Assembly: GCA_025526995.1 (NCBI GenBank)
Contig: JAHLKG010000009.1
Coordinates: 868,001 to 932,000, forward strand
Reading direction: 5' to 3'
DNA: 64,000 nucleotides
DNA from: Powellomyces hirtus
Taxonomy: Eukaryota > Chytridiomycota > Chytridiomycetes > Spizellomycetales > Powellomycetaceae
The translations under genes and the position numbers were made by a program. The notes beneath the pieces are model-generated. The model worked only from the letters and a program-made list of their open reading frames with translations, was not told the origin of the DNA and ran no database searches. This document shows, one piece after another, positions 1 to 9,598 of the stretch (positions are counted from its first letter, which is position 1; each line of letters begins with the position of its first letter).

Positions 1-538
1 CAGTGGGGCAGTATGTCCACATAATGTCATTCGAGAAACCCTTGTACTCACAGAACAATGCCCATTGATCGATCGTGACATTGTAGTTCGCAATGGTACC
101 AGGTGCGATTGAACAGCCCGCAACACGTGCGCGCAGATGCGCAAGGCGAGCCGCTTTTGCGGAATCAAACGGGTTATGGGTGCGCATGTACCTTGTGATC
201 TTGGCACCATTTTTGAGGAGTGATCGATTATAATTGTGCGTCTCATTGAATGGGACACCAGTGAACGCACGAATCTGTGCGCCAGGAGTGTTTGTTGGAG
301 TGACCGGCATGACAGGGGGTCCGCCTGGCGGAGATGTCAAAGCGATCCCATGGAGCGACAGATTGCTGGGAGTTATGGGTTGGCCGTTGTCCGGTGCGGA
401 TACAGCTTGGAGGGTGCCGCATTGCGGGGGCGTAACAGGCGTAACATCCTGCACTGTCGACAAAGGCCTACGTGCTGGTGTGGTGTTGTTGGTGATGTTT
501 TCCATTGCTCGTGCGGTGCGGTTGGTGATGTTTTCCAT
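1..538 (-). CDS. Partial tyrosine-recombinase-like (Crypton/integrase) protein, cut by window edge
   Basis: An open frame on the minus strand runs without a stop from the ATG at 538 to the window edge, about 179 codons, so only the N-terminal part is seen. The first ~85 residues are Pro/Thr/Asn-rich, and the opening Met-Glu-Asn-Ile-Thr-Asn block is present twice (Met at 538 and 505). The last ~60 residues, with an alanine/arginine-rich helix, APGTIANYN and QWALFCEYKGF, read like the SAM-like core-binding domain that precedes the catalytic domain of phage-integrase-type recombinases and Crypton transposases. The catalytic R-H-R-Y residues would lie to the left of the window and cannot be checked. 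The frame is also open upstream of 538, so the start is uncertain. The family call is by pattern only. Confidence 0.42.
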   Translation of the reverse strand, partial: MENITNRTARAMENITNNTTPARRPLSTVQDVTPVTPPQCGTLQAVSAPDNGQPITPSNLSLHGIALTSPPGGPPVMPVTPTNTPGAQIRAFTGVPFNETHNYNRSLLKNGAKITRYMRTHNPFDSAKAARLAHLRARVAGCSIAPGTIANYNVTIDQWALFCEYKGFSNDIMWTYCPT

Positions 539-898
539 TGTTTCCCAGATGGATAAAAACGTGGGAACACGGAAGATAGAAAGCAGCCAGTTGCCATTAC
601 ATGAAGGAAACAGAGAGCACGAGGAGGAGAGCACCTCACCACGAAAGCCAAAGTGTCAAAGCTATTGATTTATTGAGATTAGCGCTTGTCCTGACATTTT
701 GGAGCCTAGATTCAGATTCTCATGTCTTCCGCGACGCGCGACTAAGCCACCTGACTGAGGACAACGTTAGGAATGAAATGTTTCGCAAGTTGAAGACTTA
801 AGAACGTGTTTATGGTCGCTGTGTTGGGCCTGAGCCTCAAAGATCATTCTTATTGTACACGGCGTTGGATGTTACTGTAGTGGTCGCCAATCACATCA

Positions 899-917
899 CC
901 AGGGGGAGACCCCCTGG
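899..917. repeat. Short perfect inverted repeat
   Basis: Two 8-bp arms (CCAGGGGG and CCCCCTGG) are separated by AGA. It is a small G/C hairpin in gene-free DNA, and I see no linked gene. Confidence 0.5.
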
Positions 918-1118
918 ACCCCCCAGCATTTTGGACCTCTTTCCGTTCCTTCTTTTTCTCTATGAGAGACTGGTCGGATAGATACAGTATACCTGTCGTT
1001 GACATTTGAACGGGGCGTTCCTTAGCCTTCGAATGCATGGCTCCCTCCCGGTTGCAATGCATTTGAATGCTAAGCCACATCTCGCTTTCCGCGAGACTGT
1101 GCCCAGCTCTAAGTAGAA

Positions 1119-1150
1119 GGAGAGCCGGGTTCGATTCCCGGACTGAGAGC
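1119..1150 (+). repeat. tRNA-like T-arm / Pol III B box followed by T-run
   Basis: Positions 1125-1141 form a perfect tRNA T arm: stem CCGGG/CCCGG around the loop TTCGATT, which contains the Pol III B-box consensus. It is followed within 10 bases by a run of seven T, a Pol III-type stop. No matching acceptor strand, A box or anticodon arm is visible in the 80 bases upstream, so this is not a complete tRNA gene. It sits directly before the first copy of a dispersed repeat and may be the relic head of a tRNA-derived SINE. Confidence 0.5.
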
Positions 1151-1430
1151 TTTTTTTGTTTTTCTTTGCATATTCGCAGACGATCTTATGAAAGGCGGGA
1201 GCCACTCACTCTTAGTTCATTTCGGAGACATGGTCACATAGAAGGTCGAAGGGAATCGATTGTGTGAGATCATGGGTTGCGAGAATGTGGAGTAGTACTC
1301 AGGCAGGTGTGGGGGACTCGTGGTTAGTCCAATCCAAGTAGCGTCGGAACAAAAACAGTAGCAACTATGTATGAGACCAGATGATACAATGGCGGCGGTT
1401 GCAAATGTTTTTATGTTTGCCTGTCACTGA
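1143..1430 (+). repeat. SINE-like dispersed repeat, copy 1
   Basis: This segment aligns over most of its length, with substitutions and small gaps, to 1540-1800. Shared anchors are TTTTTCTTTGCA near the start, CGCAG.CGAT.TTAT.AAAGGCGGG, and GTATGAG.ACCAGAT.ATAC near the end. It begins at the tRNA-like B box. No coding frame is conserved between the copies. Confidence 0.6.
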
Positions 1431-1539
1431 GCCCAGGACCCAGACCGCAAATACTTGCATATCTTCTAATACAAGACCGCTAATACGTGCACATATTGGA
1501 CGAGGACCCAAGCCTCTTAGATACTGGCTAGTATCCGAG

Positions 1540-1800
1540 CAGCTTCTTTCGTTTTTCTTTGCAAATTCGCAGGCGATGTTATCAAAGGCGGGGACCACTA
1601 TTAGTTCGTTGTCGAGATTCTCAAGGTGTGAAATCATTGGGTCGTGAGAAGCACAGCCCTGTGGGGTAGTAATGGGGACTTGGACAGACCCAAGCCAAGG
1701 ATGTGAATAGCGTCCGAAGAACAAAGAATAGTACCAACTACGTATGAGGACCAGATCATACACCGCCGTCGACTGCAAATGTCTTTGTGCGAACCCTGGA
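1540..1800 (+). repeat. SINE-like dispersed repeat, copy 2
   Basis: This is the second, degenerate copy of the 1143-1430 repeat in the same orientation, starting about 110 bp after copy 1 ends. Its upstream side lacks the B-box T arm seen at copy 1. The 132-codon open frame at 1744-2142 starts in its tail and has no recognisable content. Confidence 0.6.
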
Positions 1801-2370
1801 AGCGTGTGCCCCGCAAGGTTATGGTCTTGTTTCCACACTTGTGGTTACAATAAATTGCTTCTAAGTGTCTTCACCGGAAAGCACGACACTCCGCGACTAA
1901 CAGAACACTGCATTGAATCGACGTGCTTCACTCCATCAGCGACAACTTTCGGAGGCCAATATCGAATCTCCTGTCCTGCATATCACCAAGCCATCTCCGT
2001 GATCACAGTTTTTGCATGTAACCAAGCTTCATCGATCAGATCACTGCCATTGCTTTCAAACCAGGTAGCCATCCTAGCCGGCAAGAAAAGGAGAAATCAC
2101 AAATTTGAGCAATCGGAAAATAATTTGAATTTAACACCATGATGGGGCATCTCTAGACGTGTAACTATCCACATGCCGACATAGGGGTTCTGGTATCTCT
2201 GCGCATAGCTGACCCCGAACAAACGCGCTTTGCCCGGGGACACTACTTTTTCTTCCACTCTATCAAAATCCCCGCTGTGGTCTCATCTCGATTCGAACAA
2301 AGAGATCAATGGGCGGAGCGTGGACGAGGAGGAGTATTGTTTAGTTTCGGGGTTGTGAAACATTGTTGGA

Positions 2371-2876
2371 CTACATGAACGGTCGTTCCAGCTCCCACGC
2401 GCTGTTTGTCAGGAACGCTTTTGGAGCTTCGACCTCCGCCTGTTTCGGGAAAGCCCGGTGTCAGCAACGAGACACCTGGAAGGGCATAAATTTTGTGCGA
2501 AAACAAGTACCTGCTGGACGTTGACGTTTCCGGTCAAACGACTGTCACGTTCCATCATACGTCGGTCCCATCGATCGACACTCCAACGTTTTGGCTAAAT
2601 GAGACGGAAGGAGATTCCATATCAGTGATTGATTCTCTCCATTCTTCTCGCTCTGCAGTTTCTCTGAACTCTCGCGTCCCACAGCCGTCTTCCACCTTCC
2701 GCTTTTGACTTCTTCTACCCCAGCGTAACTTTTCGCAGAACACAAACCTTGCCGTCGTTCTCATATTTCTGATATTTCGCCACACCCCATCTCATGACGA
2801 GACCCGCGGCTCCAATGAGTAGCAGTGGGAACAGAGGCTCGATTGGCACCAGCCATCTTTGACGTGTGGCAGCCAT
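2371..2876 (-). CDS. NDUFA1: NADH:ubiquinone oxidoreductase MWFE subunit (NDUFA1)
   Basis: Three in-phase exons give 93 aa: 2748-2876, 2511-2594 and 2371-2439. Introns have GT/AG ends. The product is a small accessory subunit of respiratory complex I in the mitochondrial inner membrane. Residues 11-30 form the single membrane helix after a short start (MAATRQRWLVPIE). They are followed by NDGK and the family signature WDRRMMERDSRLTG across residues 50-65. The C-terminus AFLTNSAWELE resembles the fungal end, which has a Phe, Asn and Trp in similar spacing. Exons this short were missed by simple open-frame scanning, but every junction keeps phase and the family pattern. The start is the only ATG before the membrane segment. 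I am confident of the family. Confidence 0.88.
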
Positions 2877-4093
2877 TCTATTTTCAAGGAGGTAAAAGGT
2901 TCAATCAGCTTCTATCAACATATTAAGCCCAACTATCGCTGTTTACATACTGTTGATATAAAAGGGAATGAGGGAATGTTCAATTGTCGTGGGTCTCACA
3001 CGATTGTGAGGATTGGCAAGCGATGAGGTGCGTCGTCCGCTCATCAGAGAGTTCGAATGCACTCGATGCCACACTGACTTGGCTTCTTGTGGCTGCTGAC
3101 TCATCATCATCCTTACGCGTTTCCCAGCGGACAAGGCCGTCGAGAAAGAAGAGTCGAAAGTGTCGATGTGCAGATGGAGGAGAGATCATTTACTATAAGA
3201 GGTATTGGCGATGGGGAATGAAATATAATAATTGAGGATTGAAAACTGGCGCTGAATGTTATAGAATTCCGTCGAAAAGAAGTGTTCATTCGACAACATG
3301 TAATTTGGCAAAAGTGTCCGCTTATGCCAAAACAAATAGCATTGATGCCACGAAAGTTTCAGAATTGCACTGTGCAAGTGAGCGTGCGTAACCTGGCGCT
3401 CTTCCAGTGGGTTCTCAGCACTATACACATTGCATCTGCTGCCAGCAGGGTGCAACTGCGGAGATCAGTCCTGGCAAAGTTTAGTTTGCATTGGTACTCG
3501 TTCCCGAGTAACCTTACAGCTTGAAAGCGACAAGATGAATGGTGCGGGGAAGGGCGCCCTGTTACTGATCGGTAACTTAAGAAAAGAGCTTTCGATATTT
3601 ACAGTGGCGGTCAAGAGGAAGGGAAGAGCTGCATGATGGTCCCTTTTCATTTCAGCCAAAAGTTCTTTTGGCACCCTCTGCTTTGCAGCCGCTTTGTTTC
3701 AGTTGCATTTGGAGAGTTCGCATTCTTTGCCTTGGGGACCGGCGGCGACTTCTGCGATTGCACTGAACATCACGTTTGCACCCAGCCGCTTTCCTCATGC
3801 TTGTGTTGCAAAATCAAGTCTGCTGGTCACCTTCCCATCTTACATTGCAACGTGTAATGTTTCAGAAGAGCACACTCGTGAGCCCGAGGTTGTATAGAAA
3901 AAAGTTCCATGTACAGTACCAACGCGATCCTTTGACCAAGCCACGTCATTCCACGTGCACCACTTCGTCCGGACATGTCCGCTTTGACGTTTCCACGCGC
4001 TTCATCGCGCACACCCGCCGACTGCTTCCCAAGTGCCGAAATCTCTCACCTCATCTCCCATCCCGCATTTCTCACCCCCCATCTAATCCCACT
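2877..4093. other. Intergenic, no supported gene
   Basis: This separates the divergent NDUFA1 (minus) and SnoaL-like (plus) genes. Open frames here are short, overlap in several frames and show no family motif. Confidence 0.5.
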
Positions 4094-5917
4094 ATGCTAT
4101 CCTCCACTCCGACCCCCTCACCGTCACTCCTTGTGTCTCACTGGGACGCACACAAGTCCTCGCTTCTTAACCGTCAAGCCTCGGCGACAACCGCTGCCGC
4201 CCTTGTGCCGACCCTTTTTGCCGACGACGCGTCGGTGGTCTATGTCCCTACGGCGGCCGGCGCGGAGGGCGTGAAAGGGATTGAAATGTTTTTTCGAAAG
4301 TTTGCGGAGCAGAATGAGGTGGTTACTGAAGAGAAGGTGAGAGGTGAAATCTTGAACGCGGGTGCTGGTGTGGGAGAACGAGGTGTCACAAACCGGGGGA
4401 ATTTCGATTAGTTCTATCTCGCTTTAAACTGATTTTTGTGGTTTATATTATTTATTTCCTTGCTCAGCTGATTAACAGGGTTGTCTCTGCAACCAGCATT
4501 GCCGAAGAGACAATTCTGACAATCGTGCACGACAGCACCATCGACTGGCTTCTCCCCGATGTCAAGCCCACCAATCGCCGCGTCTTGATCCCCATGGTTA
4601 GTTCTCCTCTCCCTTCTCGCTACTCGCGCGCCCTTTCGTTCCCTTTATCTAATTTCCCGGATCTCTTTCCATTCAGTCTACTTTTGTTCTCTTTGACAAT
4701 GAGGGCAAAATCAAAGCCAAGCGCGTGTACTGGGACCAAGGCACGGTGATGAAACAGATTGGACTCCTGCCCGCATCGCTTTTCTGCAAAGCCAATGGAA
4801 GCGAGACTGTGCCTCCAGTTTTGGGTCCTCGCGTTGTGGACCGTCTTGTGGACGCACGCGCCGAACCCAATTTGATTCTGAAGGAACACTGGGAGGACGC
4901 TCCTGTTGCCGGTGTTGCGTCAAAGGTGCGTACAACAATCGTTGGACAGCCAACATTGAATTTGCTCGGAATCTGATAACTTGACGCTCTTTTGGTTGGA
5001 ATTGGTAGGGCGAGACAGCCGCTGCCCGCGCCCACAGCCACGAAGCCGCACACGGAATCCTTCCCTCTGGCGACGCCGACCACGACATCCATGTCGCGGA
5101 AGCCCGCCGCCTGGCACGGGCCTCCAACGCAGCGACAAAACACAGCAGCGACGAATCCACCGCTCGTCCTCCCCGCGCCTCCTCGCAACAGCGCCACCAA
5201 CCGGGCCAAACCTCTGAACTCTCCAGCATTTTCGAAAACAAACCCTCGGACGTCCCCGTGCGCTCCTCTACCCGCATTCACCACGCGCAAGCCGCCCAGT
5301 CCAACGACATTTTTGGAACAGAGCACAATGCCATCCAGCCCGTCAAGACGGGCATTCCCATCGATCAGCGACGATTCCAGTCCTCGATCGATTTTGGATT
5401 CGCGGCCGTGGCGGCCGAAGACCAGCACAACCCTGCTGCCAGTACGGTCCTGGCCGCTGGTCAACGTCCTTCCAGTGGTCGTCGCGACCCCAACTGGTCT
5501 TCGGAAGCTGCCTCCCAGGAGCGAAACAACGGACACCATACCGTGTCGAGCAAAAAGTTGTTTGGAACCGCCCACACGGTCGAAACTGCCAACGACGATG
5601 CCCAGATCGATTATGCCCATGTCGGCAAAAAGCATTTCTCGGGCGACCAGAAATCGCAGTTTTCCATCTCGAACGAGCACAATGAGAGTTATGTGAACAG
5701 CAACACCGGCAGTAACATCAACCACCATGGTCGCAAGCACTCGGCTATGGCTCACCAGGACAACGATATCTTCGGTGCTGCAAAGGCGAATGACGAGAGG
5801 CCCAGGTCTAGTGGGAAGAGGGACCCGAATGCCAGGAGCACGGAAGCGGTCATGGCTCGACCTTCGAGCCGTGTTTTGAGGCCTCCTGGTGGTGGACAGT
5901 CGTTCTCGTTTGCTTAG
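4094..5917 (+). CDS. SnoaL/NTF2-like domain protein with long low-complexity tail
   Basis: Four exons (4094-4336, 4468-4596, 4677-4925, 5009-5917) join in phase to 509 aa. Residues ~1-205 resemble the fungal SnoaL-like family (cone-shaped alpha+beta fold). Matching pieces are the dWLLPdvkPT segment, a VLIP strand, and RVYWDQGTVMKQIGLLP. In homologs the fold binds small molecules or serves as a dimer module; the substrate is unknown. Residues ~206-509, all in the last exon, are hydrophilic and carry spaced copies of SNDIFG, KLFG and DNDIFG. They also contain two copies of an RP-SSG-RDPN unit, and the end is RVLRPPGGGQSFSF, which recalls the repeats of Jupiter/HN1 microtubule-associated proteins. 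For exon 2 the acceptor TGCTCAG is chosen over the later AACAG because only it keeps frame. Confidence 0.8.
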
Positions 5918-6573
5918 AAACCTTTTTTGGTGATATGTGCTTTCGATCGCATATCCATCAGTCTCATTGTGTTTTGGATGTGAGAAGGAGGATTGATGTA
6001 TATATATACTTGAGATAATGAACGAGACGAGTTTCCTATTTTGCCTTTAAAAGAAAGTCTATGACAATAGGAAGGGGGTTGTAATATTAGAAAATGTATC
6101 GATGGGTCGGCCGCGTACGAGGTTCACTCTAGAATGTGTGCGCAATCTCCTGATCATATGACCTCAACCTCTGATGAGAAACATTCAGTGATCTGTAGAG
6201 TTGCATATGCGAGCAGAAGGGCAATGCACAAACTCACTTGAAACATGCTTCTTCACCAGAGGAAAAGAGAAGAGAGGCCAGAGAGCGGAAAGATATGTTA
6301 TAAATTTCATCGCGGTAGTCGCCAAAAAGAGAATTCTACAATGTAAAGCATCATAAGCATACGCCAGCAACGGGGCAGCAACAGGAGCAGTAGAAATGAA
6401 GGGAAGTCAGGATGAAGAGGGGGGATGGGATGGGAGAATCGTGGCAGGGGATGAGGTGTTATACGCCAAGAAGACCCCGAGTAAAGCATCAGATATATAC
6501 ACGTCAAGTAGAGGAAGAGGAACGGTCGCCACACCAGAAAAGAAAGCAGCAGAAAGTCGGCGGAGTGGAAAAC

Positions 6574-7699
6574 CTACCACCCGCCTCCTTCTTCCAGCTC
6601 TTGTTCCTCGACTTCCCAAATCAATTCCCTGTTGCCGGGAGCATCCTCGTCCAATCGCAGAGCGAGTTCAACAAACATGCGTTCCATCCATCGGTAATCG
6701 GGTGCGTCCTTGAACTGAAGATCGCGCGCATATTGCAGAAGCATTCGAAACTCGTCTGGTAGGCCATCGGTGAGATCATACAACAGCGTGTCTTCTTTCA
6801 TCGCGAGGGTCTTTTTCCATCCTTCGTGTGATGTCATGGCGCGCATGTTGGTCCAGGGTAGACGTCCCTTGACCAATTCAACAATCAGGTAGCCCAGCGA
6901 CTCGATGTCGTCTCTCCGGGTATGTTGGCGGCCCTTATGGACGTTAATAGAAGCGTATCGTGCCGTTCCTGTTTTGGATTTCTTGAATTCCGGTTTCTTG
7001 GGTGCGATGTGCCGTCCGGTTTTGTCTGTGTAGTAGGTCGCCAACCCCAAATCGACGAGGTAGATCATCGGTGCGTGATGTATGTTTTCCCCATATTGTC
7101 CGACGCAAAACTGCCCCGGTTTCACGTCCCGAAACACAATTCCTCGGGCATGCAGATCTTCTAGACGTCGCAGCATGTGTGGTACACAGTACACCACTGT
7201 CCGCAGCGGTAACATCCCGGCTGGTGACTTTCGTTGAAGGTCCTTTAGACTCGGCCCCAACTGTTCCATGACCATGACATTGTATTGTCCCTCACGGCCG
7301 CCGTAAAGCACCCGCGGAAATCCGGGAACATTTGTCAAGTATCTGTACAACTCGTCTGCAAGTGTAGAAAGTATGACAGAAGTGTGAGTATACTTCGTGT
7401 TTGAGCAGAACTCTCTTTATCAATTCAACCTGCTTCTTGTCAGCGCAGCCTCTAATACTCACATTCATGTTCGAGCTGCGGAACGTGCGCCTCAGCCGCC
7501 TCTCTCTTGATGGCGACTCTCTCTCCCGTTTCGGCATCTACTCCGGCAAAGACCTGGCCAAACGACCCTTCACCGATTTTCTCCTGCACACGCCAAAAAC
7601 GGAAGACGAGCGAACTCTGTCAGTTTCGCGAGCGCGTTTGGTTTCCCCAGCCACGCTATTACTTACGAGTACGTCCCACTTATTCGCAATGACGACCAT
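6574..7699 (-). CDS. Casein kinase 1 family protein kinase
   Basis: Three exons (7667-7699, 7463-7583, 6574-7355) encode 311 aa. This is a Ser/Thr kinase of the CK1 group. Visible features are the glycine loop KIGEGSFGQVF, VAIK as the ATP-anchoring lysine, and the catalytic loop FRDVKPGQF, where the usual HRD His is Phe. The DFG position is DLG. The APE-equivalent is the CK1-specific GTARYASINVHKG, followed by RRDDIESLGY. It ends soon after the kinase domain with an acidic tail and has no C-terminal targeting extension, so it is short for yeast Yck-type kinases and closer to Hrr25/CK1-delta or vaccinia-related-kinase-like sizes. Exon 1 codes only 11 residues. A GTAGGT overlaps the stop region, so a further small 3' exon cannot be excluded. 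Confidence 0.85.
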
Positions 7700-7856
7700 G
7701 CGTACGAGCAAGGAAGAGAGTGTGTAGATGGAAAGAGCAGGGTGATTTCAAATTTCAAAGAAAGAAACAGAGGAAGAAAACGCTTGCACAGTTATAAAAA
7801 AAATGCGAAAGAAATGGCAAAGGGACCCAGTCAGTCAGTCACACGCGCCCCCGTCC

Positions 7857-7897
7857 CAAGAATAGATTTCATGGCGCAGCCACGGGCCCAAAACCGA
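7857..7897. repeat. 41-bp direct repeat, copy A (left of the virus-like relic)
   Basis: It matches 9480-9520 at 38 of 41 bases, in the same orientation; the first 26 bases are identical. It contains the near-palindrome CATGGC-GCA-GCCACG, one base from perfect. It lies 158 bp upstream of the CK1 start, but no TATA box follows it. Confidence 0.85.
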
Positions 7898-7938
7898 TTG
7901 TTTCCCCCTTTGCTATTCTGGTCTTTGCCAGTACACAT

Positions 7939-8960
7939 CTATCGACGTTGCTTTTTCTGTCGACAGAGCACCAGCGGCTTTTCATGTACAACGTGTTTTC
8001 CTTTGCTGTTACGATACGCACCTCGTACGCAGCTAGTTAATTGCATCCGGTGCGCTTTCGTATACCGCCCCTGTACCCTTTGATATTTATAGAAGATTCC
8101 CGGACTTCCTGGTGTTGCCAAGACTATGAATTGTGGCCCCACTGCGTCTTTTCCCGAACCGTTATGATCTGTATGGGACACTGGCACAGTCCCACTAGCG
8201 ATCGCTTCAAGTAGCGTCAGTTCGCGTTGCTCGGTTTCATTCCGAGTTCGTGCCAAAGCCAGGTCTGCAGCGTATCAATTCGGTACTGAATGAGTGCCAC
8301 AAGATCTCCTTCTTTGAATACGTCCGAAAACTGCACAGTTTCCTTTGAGATATGTCCATTGATTCGGGGGTCTTGTATAAATTCTGCTTGACGACTGGAG
8401 TTTTAAGGATGTCTTGCTCGAGAGGCATGGCTCGGATACATCGAAATTCGTGAGTGAAGACACACGTTGTTTTCATGTCGTCGTCCGGCGATGTCATTTG
8501 TACAGTCGATCTTCTTTAACACAACAAGCTCTTCGTTTTCCACAAAAAGTACGTCGGCCAGATATACCAACGGATACTTCCTGTTGTGCTCCATCAACGT
8601 CTCTTGGCGACACGAGCGTATCGCAACGATGGTTTGAATCTTGTCGTAGGACTGTACTGCATAAGTCAGCTCCAAAAAGTGCGACGCAAGTACTCTGCTT
8701 TTCTCAGGACGTGACTGGGGACAGAAGATGTGCCCAGCGTCGTATGTGAGCATGATGTGTTCGGAAGGTCGTCCCCCCTTTTTTGAAGATGGCATCGTTG
8801 TTGTCACCCAGTCGTTCCCAGGCTTTGGAAAAATTCGCAGCAGCAGTTTTTCTGCATTGCCCTTACTGATACCGTTCATGTCCGCCAGTTGCTGAACAGG
8901 AACTGAGAATCCTGCGTCATGACAGTGTTTATCGAAAAGGTTGAGTTAGAATGCTAAACT
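7939..8960 (-). pseudogene. Decayed MSV199 / T5orf172 (GIY-YIG-like) gene of large-DNA-virus type
   Basis: Homology-like sequence continues on the minus strand through at least three reading frames, so the gene is broken. The first part, from an apparent splice acceptor near 8913 to ~8500, reads as an MSV199 DNA-binding domain: FSVPVQQLADMNGISKGNAE, then a DWVTTT equivalent of the usual 'DY' segment. An ASHFLELTYAVQSYDKI stretch follows, like the antirepressor-type helix. It continues with YLADVLFVENEELVVLKKID and, after a frame change near 8490, EFRCIRAMPLEQDILKTPVV. This arrangement is seen in the T5orf172 domain that follows MSV199 in irido-, asco- and phycodnavirus proteins. A further shift near 8300 precedes an ALIQYRIDTLQTWLWHELG coiled segment. 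A TATATAG motif at 9093-9099 could mark its old promoter. Breaks are recorded as seen; no intact version is implied. Confidence 0.6.
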
Positions 8961-9479
8961 TCCCGGCGAGAGATGTTGGTGCACAGAAAAAGTTCACATA
9001 TGTGAACGTGTGCAGTCAAAAACGGTATTCGTGGGATCTACAAAAACTAGCCCGTGCGAAAATACATCCTGATGTTACGCAGATCATCATGCTTATATAG
9101 TACCTTTTCCTCACTGGCTGGTGGGGAAATGTCTGGAGAAGGACGGCTCTACATGTTTGACAGACACGCTCTGAACACTTACAATGTTCCCAACAACGAG
9201 GACTTTGTTTGCACACTACCGAGGTCGTGCGTTGTGCGCCGAAGAAAGAAGAGAAGAAGGATGGAGCACAGGAAAAGGACACGGAGGAGAAGAGCGAAAT
9301 CGTAGTGGCATCATCCAAAGATAGCTCATAATTTTCGCAACATAGGTCGAATTGCAGGCTGTTTCCGCGAGCGTTGGGACTGCTTCTGCTGCACTTGTGT
9401 GCGCGCGCTAAATGGCGAAAAGATTACATAACGCGTTTGACCCGCGTTTGACCCCCCGCTCCACCAAAAATTTCGCTCT

Positions 9480-9520
9480 CAAGAATAGATTTCATGGCGC
9501 AGCCATGTGCCCAAAGCCGA
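9480..9520. repeat. 41-bp direct repeat, copy B (promoter-proximal)
   Basis: This is the partner of 7857-7897, and the two copies start 1,623 bp apart. It holds the perfect palindrome CATGGC-GCA-GCCATG and ends two bases before a TATA box. It is therefore part of the core promoter of the gene starting at 9599. Confidence 0.85.
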
Positions 9521-9522
9521 AG

Positions 9523-9530
9523 TATAAAAG
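9523..9530 (+). promoter_or_regulatory. TATA box of the gene at 9599
   Basis: TATAAAAG lies 69 bp upstream of the ATG at 9599 and immediately downstream of the palindrome-containing repeat. It is one of few clear TATA boxes in the window. Confidence 0.65.
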
Positions 9531-9598
9531 GGCGGTTGGGAGCCCGGCCGCCGTAAACTGAGGTCCAGATCCACCTATCGGCAGGTCCCCGCAGCGCC

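Noticed and set aside
1060..1150. Complete tRNA gene around the B box
   Set aside because: Only the T arm is present; no pairing acceptor strand, D arm or anticodon arm could be drawn.
1744..2142. 132-codon plus-strand frame
   Set aside because: It begins inside the SINE-like repeat and has no family resemblance or matching frame in the other copy.
9016..9318. 100-codon minus-strand frame upstream of the MSV199 relic
   Set aside because: It has no ATG start and no recognisable domain; it contains a TATATAG motif, so it is more likely promoter or leader DNA.
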